From RGIG9115 sp045603225 (GTDB taxonomy: Bacteria > Bacillota > Clostridia > UBA1381), in assembly GCA_045603225.1 (NCBI GenBank), contig JAZULT010000072.1:1-27328 (forward strand): a stretch of DNA of 27,328 nt, in the 5' to 3' direction. Positions 1 to 7,094 of the stretch are shown here, piece after piece; positions within the stretch are counted from its first letter, which is position 1; every line of letters begins with the position of its first letter. The position numbers were made by a program, and so were the translations under genes. Under the pieces are notes generated by a model, which saw nothing but the letters and a program-made list of their open reading frames with translations, searched no databases and was not told the origin of the DNA.

Positions 1-2
1 GC

Positions 3-1142
3 CCAGTTTTTTTGTGGTCATGGCGCAATACCTCCGTGCCGGAAATTACTTGTAGTATGGCTCCGTTTTCGGAAAATATTTACAATTCATACATGCTTCA
101 GGCGCAGGCGTGGAAAAATGGAAGTCTTGATTTAGGTATAAATTATGAACATCTGGAAATTGCCGTTTTTAACGGTAAATATTTCATAAGCTTCCCGCCG
201 TTTCCGTCAATGGTGTATTTTCCTTTTGTCCTGCTTGGATTCCCGCTGAGTGAAGGTCTGATTGCACTTATGTTCGCTTTTTCGGGCGGAATTTTCACTT
301 ATAAAATCTTTAAGTCGCAGAACATTGCCGATAATGTCAGCATATTATTAACAATTTTATGTGTGTGCGGTTCAAATCTTTTATTTGTCAGTACAAACGC
401 ATGGGTATGGTTCATCGCTCAGAATATGTGCTTTGCACTTACTGCAGGTGCAATTTATTACTCAATAAAAAACAAAGGCGGTATATCATTTACACTTCTT
501 GCATGTGCTGTAGGTTGCCGTCCGTTTCAGATTCTGTATTTTCCTGTGCTATGCATGATTCTCATGAACCAAAACGGCAGAAGCATAAAGCTTTTTTTTA
601 GAAAATACTATTGGTTTGCCGGAGCCGCATTAATCGGTATATTCTATATGTGGCTTAACTACATGAGATTCGGAGACATATTCGAATTCGGACATAATTA
701 TCTTCCCGAATTCACCGAATCACAATACGGTCAGTTCAACATAAAATATCTGAAAAACAACTTATGGTCACTTATAAGACTCCCTGAATTCAATGCGGAC
801 GGAACGATGGTTTTCCCGCAGTTTGACGGAATAAATATTTTTCTGGTCTCACCTGTTTTTGCGCTGATGCTGTACTCATTTTTCAAAGATATAAAAAACG
901 GCCGTCTTATAAAAACAGCCGCTATTCTCACAATACTGACAGAAATAATTTGTATTACAATGCACAAAACCATGGGTGGCTGGCACTTTGGAAACAGATA
1001 TATAAATGACTGTCTGCCGATGGCAATACTAATTCTGTCGCTTTCATACAAAAACAATACCGTATCAAAACCACTGATTATTGTTACAATAGCCGGAGTG
1101 CTTATTAACACTGCCGGAACTATGGCATGCTACTTATTGTAG
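3..1142 (+). CDS. Multi-pass membrane protein, glycosyltransferase (GT39/ArnT-like) family, 5'-truncated
   Basis: The frame is open to the first bases of the window, so the true start lies outside; about 380 codons are visible. The protein is strongly hydrophobic, with roughly eight or more membrane segments. The N-terminal part has the motif FISFPPFPSMVYFPF after a soluble stretch (NSYMLQAQAWKNGSLDL), and a CRPFQILYFPVL motif sits at about residue 170. This pattern is common in clostridial integral-membrane sugar transferases of the dolichyl-phosphate-mannose mannosyltransferase type, which use lipid-linked sugar donors. No catalytic residue can be assigned safely because the N-terminal loop that usually carries the acidic pair is missing. 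The gene converges on the zinc-ribbon gene and overlaps its 3' end by 13 bases inside a hairpin. The family call is by resemblance; a plain hypothetical membrane protein is possible. Confidence 0.6.
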   Translation, partial: PVFLWSWRNTSVPEITCSMAPFSENIYNSYMLQAQAWKNGSLDLGINYEHLEIAVFNGKYFISFPPFPSMVYFPFVLLGFPLSEGLIALMFAFSGGIFTYKIFKSQNIADNVSILLTILCVCGSNLLFVSTNAWVWFIAQNMCFALTAGAIYYSIKNKGGISFTLLACAVGCRPFQILYFPVLCMILMNQNGRSIKLFFRKYYWFAGAALIGIFYMWLNYMRFGDIFEFGHNYLPEFTESQYGQFNIKYLKNNLWSLIRLPEFNADGTMVFPQFDGINIFLVSPVFALMLYSFFKDIKNGRLIKTAAILTILTEIICITMHKTMGGWHFGNRYINDCLPMAILILSLSYKNNTVSKPLIIVTIAGVLINTAGTMACYLL

Positions 1143-1147
1143 CATGC
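1125..1147 (+). terminator. Hairpin shared by two convergent genes
   Basis: A perfect 9-bp stem (GCATGCTAC / GTAGCATGC) with a TTATT loop is followed on the plus strand by a T-rich stretch at 1148-1166. It looks like a rho-independent terminator for the membrane-protein gene. The TAG stops of both convergent genes lie inside the stem, at 1140-1142 on plus and 1130-1132 on minus. On the minus strand the bases after the stem are not T-rich, so termination there is less certain. Confidence 0.7.
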
Positions 1148-2116
1148 TGTTTTACGTTTTTTTAAAGAACCACCGATTATTATTAAAGCTATTCCGCCAA
1201 TGAGCATTATAACTCCAAATACTATGAAAAGTAACGTCATTCTTGAAAACATCTCTGTTATCATCGGTTTATACATCTCATCTTCAGCATAATTCAAAGC
1301 TATACTGCCAAGAACCTTCCCTGCTGCAAACAGTATAAGATACGGCACAGACGTTACGATTGAAACTATTCCGACTGCCTTCATTGTACCTCCGACACTT
1401 CTCTGAATAACTGCAAGAAGCAATATAAGCACAAGCAGTATTGCCACAAATGTCAGTAACGTTTTCAAGGAAAGAACTGCTCTTATACTTTCTATAACCT
1501 GCCAGTCCTCACTCTCCTTTGCTTCGTCAAAAGCCATTTCAAACGCTTCTTCACTGTAATAGCTTACAATTTCTGCATATGCTTCAGAATCGATATCATC
1601 TCCGATTTCATCCGCATACAGGGATAAAATTTCTTCTACATCCTCAGCAGAAATCCCATTCGGTTCATCTCCGCCAAGCATATAATCAATGAACTGATTT
1701 ACAACCTTCTTCGAAATTTTCTTTCCGACTTCCTCAAATTCATCTATATGAAGTTCTTCATCAACATTTGCCATTTCAGTAAAATCAATATTCTCTATAA
1801 TACTATCCGTCAGTCCCGTTCCAACAAAAAGTCTCGTAATCGCAAGTCCGGCTGTCACAGAACCAACAAAAAATATAATTATAGACAACAAAATTGTAAA
1901 TAAGGTTTTAACGGGACTATCCTGTTTTTTTGGTACATATGTATTTATCGGCGGAGTATAGGGCGGTGAAGTCGGCACATGCGAATTTACCGGTGGCACG
2001 TACGAAGCTCCGGACGGGGTCGAAGACGGTGCGTATCCGCCTCCTACAGCTGTTCCGCATACCGGGCATACTTTATCTCCTTCCGACAATCTTGAACTGC
2101 AATTATTACAAAACAT
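1130..2116 (-). CDS. Zinc-ribbon membrane protein
   Basis: This 328-residue protein opens with a four-cysteine zinc ribbon (CNNC at 3-6, CPVC at 17-20). A Pro/Ser/Thr-rich linker of about 40 residues follows, then a membrane helix at about 71-94, a long acidic region at about 100-215, and two or three more hydrophobic segments in the C-terminal third. Small zinc-ribbon plus transmembrane proteins of this kind are common in Firmicutes and mostly uncharacterised; the ribbon is expected in the cytoplasm. The start is supported by an AAGGAAGG ribosome site. A consensus promoter lies just upstream and the stop is inside the shared hairpin at 1125-1147, so it looks monocistronic. Specific function unknown. 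Confidence 0.8.
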   Translation of the reverse strand: MFCNNCSSRLSEGDKVCPVCGTAVGGGYAPSSTPSGASYVPPVNSHVPTSPPYTPPINTYVPKKQDSPVKTLFTILLSIIIFFVGSVTAGLAITRLFVGTGLTDSIIENIDFTEMANVDEELHIDEFEEVGKKISKKVVNQFIDYMLGGDEPNGISAEDVEEILSLYADEIGDDIDSEAYAEIVSYYSEEAFEMAFDEAKESEDWQVIESIRAVLSLKTLLTFVAILLVLILLLAVIQRSVGGTMKAVGIVSIVTSVPYLILFAAGKVLGSIALNYAEDEMYKPMITEMFSRMTLLFIVFGVIMLIGGIALIIIGGSLKKRKTACYNK

Positions 2117-2155
2117 TATTTAAAACTTCCTTCCTTTGCGACAATTTGTAGATTT

Positions 2156-2184
2156 ATTATATCACAAAAAAAGGAAATAGTCAA
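2156..2184 (-). promoter_or_regulatory. Sigma-A promoter for the zinc-ribbon gene
   Basis: Read on the minus strand: -35 TTGACT (2179-2184), a 17-bp spacer, and -10 TATAAT (2156-2161), with the extended TG giving TGATATAAT. It lies about 40 bp upstream of the start codon. Confidence 0.75.
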
Positions 2185-2194
2185 CTGCGGCATC

Positions 2195-2224
2195 AAAAAA
2201 ACTCCCGAAAATCAGGAGTTTTTT
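2195..2224 (-). terminator. Terminator of the oxidoreductase operon
   Basis: The stem ACTCC / GGAGT is extended by A:T pairs on both sides around a 9-nt loop. On the minus strand it is followed by a run of seven T. It begins 3 bp past the stop of the last oxidoreductase gene and separates that operon from the zinc-ribbon promoter. Confidence 0.8.
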
Positions 2225-2226
2225 GA

Positions 2227-3051
2227 TTATAATTCTGTTGCGGCTTTCAGTATGCCATCTCTTATCGTCATTATATCAAGTGTACAGGAAGTATCGAATG
2301 ATATCTCTCCCGTTTTATAAAAACGCAGAATATCAGCAATAAGATTTTTGAAATAATCAGATTTCATTTCATGGTACAATGCCTTGCCGTCGCCAAAGTC
2401 TCCGTTCATGGTAAACGGTGCTGTAGGAGCATACACCATTACAGCATTTTTTTTGTTTTCAAAAGAAACACTGCAGATATACTGACTTCCCTGTTTCTGA
2501 ACATTCACAGCCTTCGGAGCTTCTCCGACTACTTTAACAACCATTTCAAGCTGGTGAATAATATATTCCTCTAAGCTACCGCCTCCGCCGGTGGTAACTA
2601 CATTCTTCACTCCGGCAAATTCTTCAAGCTCTTCAGAATATCTGAGCGCTGATGTACTGAAAAACTTCGTTCCGTACTTCTCAGCTATATCAAATATTTC
2701 TTTTGCTTCCTCATAGCTTGACGCAAAGGTTTTATCTATATATGTATTCTTTCCGTATTTAAGTACAGTTTTCGCATACTCAAGATGCTTTTCAGGGTTT
2801 GACGGAGCGAGAACAAGAATATAATCACATTTTTCACAAAGCTCTTCAATTGTTTCGCATTTTTCAACACCAAACTCATCACACCATTCATCAGTATTGC
2901 GTCCGTCAACAGGAGATACATATTCCTCAGCCCACGCATATTTAATCGCTATATCATCACCTGTTTTGTCAGTAACCTCTTTAATCCATATCGGATAATT
3001 ATTTGCATGCCACTCGCTTATATAGTAATCTACAAATCCTATCGTTTTCAT
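2227..3051 (-). CDS. Gfo/Idh/MocA-like oxidoreductase, atypical short form
   Basis: This 274-residue protein resembles Gfo/Idh/MocA NAD(P)-dependent sugar oxidoreductases in layout: a Rossmann-like N-terminal half (ILVLAPSNPEKHLEYAKTVL at about 80-100, then YIDKTFASSYEEAKEI) and an alpha/beta C-terminal half. It is shorter than the usual 330-390 residues. It lacks the N-terminal glycine motif GxGxxG, having GFVDYYISEW instead, and IDKTF replaces the family's EKP signature. It may therefore be a degenerate paralogue or partner subunit rather than an active dehydrogenase. Its ATG overlaps the TAA of the upstream full-length oxidoreductase (TAATG), which implies translational coupling and a shared substrate. 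It is followed by a terminator. Confidence 0.75.
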   Translation of the reverse strand: MKTIGFVDYYISEWHANNYPIWIKEVTDKTGDDIAIKYAWAEEYVSPVDGRNTDEWCDEFGVEKCETIEELCEKCDYILVLAPSNPEKHLEYAKTVLKYGKNTYIDKTFASSYEEAKEIFDIAEKYGTKFFSTSALRYSEELEEFAGVKNVVTTGGGGSLEEYIIHQLEMVVKVVGEAPKAVNVQKQGSQYICSVSFENKKNAVMVYAPTAPFTMNGDFGDGKALYHEMKSDYFKNLIADILRFYKTGEISFDTSCTLDIMTIRDGILKAATEL

Positions 3052-4109
3052 TACAATTCAATTTCCTTTCCTGCATCTGATGAAGCATACAACTTATCGA
3101 GAAGCTTCATACTTTCAAGAATATTTTCTATATTATTTCTGTCCTTAACACCTGTTGTAATTGATTCGATAAACGCTTTGTCTTCACATAGATATGCATC
3201 AGGGATATCATACTCAGGAGCTATTGTCTCAAGAGTCTCACCGTCATAAATTTCAAATTTTCCGCCATAAGAAAGACGAGCACCTGCTTTATCACCGAGG
3301 AAATCTATGAACATTTCGTTCCGGTTTATGTTCTGTGCCCATGCACCGTTGAATGAAATATTTGCCTTATCCGTACGCACATATCCTGAAATGAAGTCAT
3401 CAACATCATTTGTACCGTTTTCAACATCTGCTGTATCTTCCGCCCACATATCATGATACTTGTACTCCTTCATGTTCTTCGCCATTTCACAGTACGCATC
3501 ACATGTAACATTTTTAATTTTTGCACTGCCGAGAATATAAAGAATCAGGTCAAGGAAATGTATTCCCCAGTCAATGAGAACTCCGCCGCCTGCTTCAGCT
3601 TTAGTTGTGAACGCACCGCCAAGTCCCGGAATAGAACGGTAATTTCTGAACGAACAGTATACGTGATACAAGTTTCCGAATCTGCCCTGACGGTTAAGCT
3701 CCTCAAGCATTTCAACAGACTTGTTGTAACGGTTACATACACCGATATTGAGTATTTTTCCCTGTTTTTCAGCTTCTTCTGCCATCTCGCATGAAAGCTC
3801 GTAGTTTACAGTTATCGGCTTTTCACACATTACATGCTTTCCTGCTTTAAGCGCCGCCATTGTAATTTCATAATGCATATAGTTCGGCGTGAGAACAAAT
3901 ACTGCATCTACTTCAGGGTCAGCAAGCACTTCATTATAATCGCTTACAGCATTTTCAACAATATCGTAATCAATCTTTGCTTTCTCTGCTTTTTCTGTAA
4001 TTATATCACATGCATATTTTACTCTGATACCTTCAATTTTGGAAAGTGCCGGAAAATGTGCCAGATTAGCTATTCTTCCGCATCCTATAACTCCTATTAC
4101 CTTACTCAT
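3051..4109 (-). CDS. Gfo/Idh/MocA family oxidoreductase
   Basis: This 352-residue protein has the full family layout. The N-terminal NAD(P) motif is VIGVIGCGRIANLAH (GCGRIA at about 9-14), followed by FVLTPNYMHYEIT and then the CEKP motif at about 95. The C-terminal domain carries GGGVLIDWGIHFLDL, with the Asp and His usual at the active site. The family oxidises or epimerises sugars, inositols or related polyols with NAD(P); the substrate cannot be read from sequence. I chose ATG at 4109 over the in-frame ATG at 4121 because the AAAGGA ribosome site directly abuts the upstream ATG. It is the first gene of a coupled two-gene operon, divergent from an AraC regulator that probably controls it. 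Confidence 0.9.
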   Translation of the reverse strand: MSKVIGVIGCGRIANLAHFPALSKIEGIRVKYACDIITEKAEKAKIDYDIVENAVSDYNEVLADPEVDAVFVLTPNYMHYEITMAALKAGKHVMCEKPITVNYELSCEMAEEAEKQGKILNIGVCNRYNKSVEMLEELNRQGRFGNLYHVYCSFRNYRSIPGLGGAFTTKAEAGGGVLIDWGIHFLDLILYILGSAKIKNVTCDAYCEMAKNMKEYKYHDMWAEDTADVENGTNDVDDFISGYVRTDKANISFNGAWAQNINRNEMFIDFLGDKAGARLSYGGKFEIYDGETLETIAPEYDIPDAYLCEDKAFIESITTGVKDRNNIENILESMKLLDKLYASSDAGKEIEL

Positions 4110-4138
4110 GATTCTGATCATTCCTTTCGTTTTTTTCT

Positions 4139-4167
4139 ATTATATCATTTCTTTACTGTTTTTTAAA
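4139..4167 (-). promoter_or_regulatory. Promoter for the oxidoreductase operon
   Basis: The minus-strand extended -10 TGATATAAT has its hexamer at 4139-4144. The hexamer 17 bp upstream is TTTAAA, a poor -35. An extended -10 with a weak -35 suits an activator-dependent promoter, consistent with the divergent AraC gene. Confidence 0.55.
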
Positions 4168-4230
4168 TATTAATATATTATATAAAAGATATCATTTTTT
4201 TAGATTTTTTAATTTTTTTCGTAAAAAAAC

Positions 4231-4259
4231 TTGATTATTTTTTCGGTTTCTGATATAAT
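4231..4259 (+). promoter_or_regulatory. Promoter for AraC regulator gene 1
   Basis: TTGATT (4231-4236), a 17-bp spacer and TATAAT (4254-4259), again with TGATATAAT. The predicted start near 4266 falls at the GAGGTG ribosome site (4266-4271), so the leader would be very short. Confidence 0.7.
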
Positions 4260-4281
4260 GACCATGAGGTGACATTAGTAT

Positions 4282-5160
4282 ATGAATAAAAAATATCATA
4301 TAGATCATGCATTTCTCGACAACCCTGTCAGTTACAACGACACTCTTCTTTATCAGATTGGAAGACTATACTGCATGCCGGATACGGTTATCGGCAAGCA
4401 CGCACATATTGACTGGTACGAAATCACAGTCATAACCGATGGTAAAGGAACAGTTATTTCTAACGATATACCGTTGTCAGTGTCAAAAGGAGATATATAT
4501 TTTTCAATCCCCGGAGATTTTCATGATATCCGTTCTTCAACATCAGCTCCGCTTAAATATGATTTCTTCTCTTTTAATACAGAAAATAAAACCCTGAAGG
4601 CAGAACTAAGGGATATCGTCGAATCGGGACAGTACCGAACTCAGAGAGTTTTCCGCGACGAACAAGTCAACGTATCCGTATCAAAGGTTATTGAAGAAAT
4701 ATCTTCAAAACGCGAATATCATCATGAAATTATTTCTCTGCTCCTTGAACAGATTTTGTACTATATAATAAGGAACTTTCACAACGATGCTCCGACAGTA
4801 AGAAAAAAAAGCATAAACTCATCTGATGAGCTTTGCTTCAGAATTATGTACTATATTGATACAAACATATATAATATTGAAAACCTTGCCGTACTTTCAG
4901 ATAAATTCAACTACAGCTACAGCTACCTGTCGGATTTATTCAAAAAAACAACAGGCAACACCATAAATGCATATTATCAGACAAGAAGGCTTGATATCGC
5001 CAAGCTCCTTATTGCTGAAAAAAAACTAAAACTAAACCAAATTGCCGAAAAACTTAATTACTCATCGCTTTATTCTTTCAGTAAAGCGTTCAAGCAAAAA
5101 TTCGGTATATCCCCGAAATATTATAATGCCGGCATATACGAAGGGGATGTAAAAAAATAG
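4282..5160 (+). CDS. AraC-family transcriptional regulator with N-terminal cupin
   Basis: This 292-residue protein has a cupin-like sensing half; HAHIDWYEITVITDGKG and GDIYFSIPGDFHDI are the typical jelly-roll strands at about 35-90. The C-terminal half (about 185-285) is an AraC double helix-turn-helix, with FNYSYSYLSDLFKKTTG as the first helix pair and IAEKLNYSSLYSFSKAFKQKFGISPKYY as the second. Such proteins sense a sugar or glycan fragment and act on adjacent promoters. The start is set by GAGGTG with 10-bp spacing. It is divergent from the two oxidoreductase genes, its likely targets. It ends in TAG directly before a structured intergenic element. Confidence 0.92.
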   Translation: MNKKYHIDHAFLDNPVSYNDTLLYQIGRLYCMPDTVIGKHAHIDWYEITVITDGKGTVISNDIPLSVSKGDIYFSIPGDFHDIRSSTSAPLKYDFFSFNTENKTLKAELRDIVESGQYRTQRVFRDEQVNVSVSKVIEEISSKREYHHEIISLLLEQILYYIIRNFHNDAPTVRKKSINSSDELCFRIMYYIDTNIYNIENLAVLSDKFNYSYSYLSDLFKKTTGNTINAYYQTRRLDIAKLLIAEKKLKLNQIAEKLNYSSLYSFSKAFKQKFGISPKYYNAGIYEGDVKK

Positions 5161-5166
5161 TGCAGA

Positions 5167-5255
5167 ACGGACGAAACGAAGATTTATGTGATGAAATCAC
5201 ATAAATCCCTGCCCGAAGTCGTACGTGGGTACGTCGAGCGGTTCGTTTCGTTCGT
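5167..5255. repeat. Cloverleaf-like structured intergenic element
   Basis: An outer 14-bp stem joins 5167-5180 (ending GACGAAACGAA) to 5242-5255 (starting TTCGTTTCGTT), all Watson-Crick except one G:U. Inside are a perfect 12-bp hairpin (5181-5192 GATTTATGTGAT with 5196-5207, loop GAA) and a smaller one (CGTAC 5220-5224 with GTACG 5229-5233, loop GTGG). This gives a three-way junction of about 89 nt. No T-run follows, so it is not a standard terminator. It could be a small structured RNA, an mRNA 3' end or a dispersed repeat. Confidence 0.55.
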
Positions 5256-5280
5256 AGTTCAATGGCATAAAAGTCAGGAA

Positions 5281-5301
5281 AAATCCGCAATTTGCGGATT
5301 T
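5281..5301. repeat. Hairpin AAATCCGCAA / TTGCGGATTT, copy 1
   Basis: Two 10-base arms, AAATCCGCAA and TTGCGGATTT, are separated by one base and followed by TTAACC. The same arms recur at 27281-27305 with a different loop. It may act as a weak bidirectional terminator between the AraC gene and the lipoprotein gene. From 5302 to 5397 I see nothing further. Confidence 0.5.
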
Positions 5302-5397
5302 TAACCAAAATTTTATTGTTTTTGATGGAATTTTGAAAACGTAACAACACAAACAAGCCACTTAATGGTATGTGCATTTTTCACATCCCCTTCTGTA

Positions 5398-5637
5398 TTA
5401 TCTTGTCATATCATCAGTTACTTTTTTTGCAGTGTCCGCCATATCATCAACCTGATTTGCCGCACCGTCTGCAATATCTTCTGCTGCATCTCCCATTTTA
5501 TCCCCAAGACTGTCTGTTGCAACAGGTGTTCCTGTAGGCTCCGGAGAAGCTGTATTTTCATTTTTCTTATCCCTGCCGCACGATGTAAGAATCGCCGCCA
5601 GAAGCGCTGTTGTGAATAATGCTTTTATAAATTTCAT
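5398..5637 (-). CDS. Small acidic lipoprotein
   Basis: A 79-residue protein with a classic lipoprotein signal: MKFIK, a hydrophobic core, and lipobox LTSC with Cys20 as the lipidation site. The mature part has a Pro/Thr linker and then an alanine/aspartate-rich helix-forming stretch (about 45-79) with repeated GDAAEDIADGAAN/DDMADTAKK-like blocks, resembling short amphipathic-repeat envelope proteins. I start at ATG 5637 because GGAGG sits 8 bases upstream; an in-frame GTG at 5652 would include that ribosome site. Expected to be anchored on the outer face of the membrane. Function unknown. It lies 68 bp downstream of rmuC on the same strand. Confidence 0.75.
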   Translation of the reverse strand: MKFIKALFTTALLAAILTSCGRDKKNENTASPEPTGTPVATDSLGDKMGDAAEDIADGAANQVDDMADTAKKVTDDMTR

Positions 5638-5705
5638 TTTTATTTCCTCCACAATATATTTTTTTCGGTAGGCTGACGCTAATATTATGTTCGGAAAATT
5701 TAATT

Positions 5706-6887
5706 TTATTCATCAAGAAGATTCGATGTTTCTTCAGGTGATAAGCTTTGTACATCACGAAGCTTCCTTCTTATTACGTTAGTTCTTGTTCCGACAAGTG
5801 TGTCAAGGTCGCTGTCAATTTGTCCCAGTTTTTTTCTTGTTTTTTCAAGAATATCCGAAAATTTGTCAAATTCAGTTTTCACAGCACCGAGAACTTCCCA
5901 AACCTCAGCACTTCTTTTCTGAATCGCCAGTGTTCTGAATCCCATCTGAAGACTGTTAAGCATCGCCGCCATAGTTGTCGGCCCGGTAATATTAATATGA
6001 TAATCTCTTTGAAGTATCTCTGTAAGTCCAAGCTTTATGACTTCCGAATACAGTCCCTCGGTAGGCAAAAACATTATCGCAAAATCCGTTGTATGAGGCG
6101 GTGCTATGTATTTTGTTCTTATATCTTTTGCAAAACTCTTTATTCTGGCTGTAAGCTCCGAAGAAGCAACCTTTACAAGAGCGGCATCTCCGCTGTCATA
6201 TGCATCAAGAAGCTTCGTATAACAATCCGTCGGGAACTTTGAGTCTATCGGAAGCAGTACAGGCGTACCATCACCCGGAAGCTTCACCGCAAACTCAACT
6301 CTTTCACTGCTTCCCGGTACTGTAGCAACATTCATTTCATACTGCTCAGGTGCCATTATTTCAGACAGAATAGACTCAAGCTGAAGCTCACCGAGAATTC
6401 CTCTTGTCTTTACATTCGAAAGAACCTTTTTAAGGTCTCCGACTCCCGAAGCAAGCGTTTTCATCTCACCAAGACCTTTATAAACCTCAGCAAGTCTTTC
6501 ATTTACAAGCTTAAATGAATCGGTTATTTTTGTTTCCAGCTTTTCATCTACTGTTTTTCGCATTGCATCTATTTTTTCATTATTATCATTTCGTATTTTT
6601 TCTATCCCTTCACCGATTGATATACGCATATTTTCAAGCTTCTGCTCATTTGTACGTTCAAGGGTTTCAAATCTTGATTCAAGAATCTTAAGCTGACGTG
6701 AAATTTCTTCAGCACCCTGACGCTGCTGTTCGGAAACCGATTTACGCATTTCATCAAGCTTTACTCCCTGTATCTCGGAAGATGCTTTTATTTCACGCTC
6801 TATATCGCCATTATCTCCTTTTTTCGTAAGAATCAGAGCTATCATTACTATAGCTATTATAATCAATACTAAAATTACATATTCCAT
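5706..6887 (-). CDS. rmuC: RmuC family protein
   Basis: A 393-residue protein with an N-terminal membrane anchor (about 3-22), a long coiled coil (about 30-150) and a C-terminal RmuC nuclease-like domain. Domain signatures include RGILGELQLESIL, LLPIDSKFPTDCY, IAPPHTTDFAIMFLPTEGLY and GPTTMAAMLNSLQMGF. RmuC limits recombination between inverted or short repeats and belongs to the PD-(D/E)XK-like nuclease group; the exact reaction is not settled. The start at 6887 is chosen from GGAGAG six bases upstream; an in-frame ATG at 6926 precedes that site. It has its own promoter. Length is normal for Firmicutes. Confidence 0.93.
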   Translation of the reverse strand: MEYVILVLIIIAIVMIALILTKKGDNGDIEREIKASSEIQGVKLDEMRKSVSEQQRQGAEEISRQLKILESRFETLERTNEQKLENMRISIGEGIEKIRNDNNEKIDAMRKTVDEKLETKITDSFKLVNERLAEVYKGLGEMKTLASGVGDLKKVLSNVKTRGILGELQLESILSEIMAPEQYEMNVATVPGSSERVEFAVKLPGDGTPVLLPIDSKFPTDCYTKLLDAYDSGDAALVKVASSELTARIKSFAKDIRTKYIAPPHTTDFAIMFLPTEGLYSEVIKLGLTEILQRDYHINITGPTTMAAMLNSLQMGFRTLAIQKRSAEVWEVLGAVKTEFDKFSDILEKTRKKLGQIDSDLDTLVGTRTNVIRRKLRDVQSLSPEETSNLLDE

Positions 6888-6925
6888 TTCTTTCTCTCCA
6901 TTCCGCAATTCATTATAATAAAACA

Positions 6926-6954
6926 ATTATATCACAAAAAAAACGATAATTCAA
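6926..6954 (-). promoter_or_regulatory. Promoter for rmuC
   Basis: On the minus strand: TTGAAT (6949-6954), a 17-bp spacer and TATAAT (6926-6931), again with the extended TGATATAAT form. Confidence 0.7.
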
Positions 6955-7004
6955 TAATATATTTTAAATTTAAATTACACATCCAAATTTATTACAAAAA
7001 AAGC

Positions 7005-7033
7005 TTGACTATTTTGTAAAAAGATGATATAAT
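7005..7033 (+). promoter_or_regulatory. Strong promoter for the SLH protein gene
   Basis: TTGACT (7005-7010), a 17-bp spacer and TATAAT (7028-7033) within TGATATAAT. Transcription is predicted to start near 7040, giving a leader of about 55 nt. Confidence 0.8.
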
Positions 7034-7049
7034 TACGTTATAATGAGTA

Positions 7050-7070
7050 TACTGTCACCAAATGACAGTA
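7050..7070 (+). other. 5' UTR stem-loop of the SLH mRNA
   Basis: A perfect 8-bp stem, TACTGTCA / TGACAGTA, around CCAAA. It lies about 10 nt from the predicted transcript start and 13 nt before the GGAGG ribosome site at 7084-7088. Hairpins near the 5' end often stabilise abundant mRNAs; it could also be an operator, since the same symmetry exists in DNA. Confidence 0.5.
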
Positions 7071-7094
7071 AATAAATTAAAACGGAGGTAAATC

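Noticed and set aside
731..1111. Antisense reading frames inside real genes (for example 731-1111 minus, 5748-6242 plus, 17818-18492 plus)
   Set aside because: They lie fully within genes with clear families, lack ribosome sites and show no domain.
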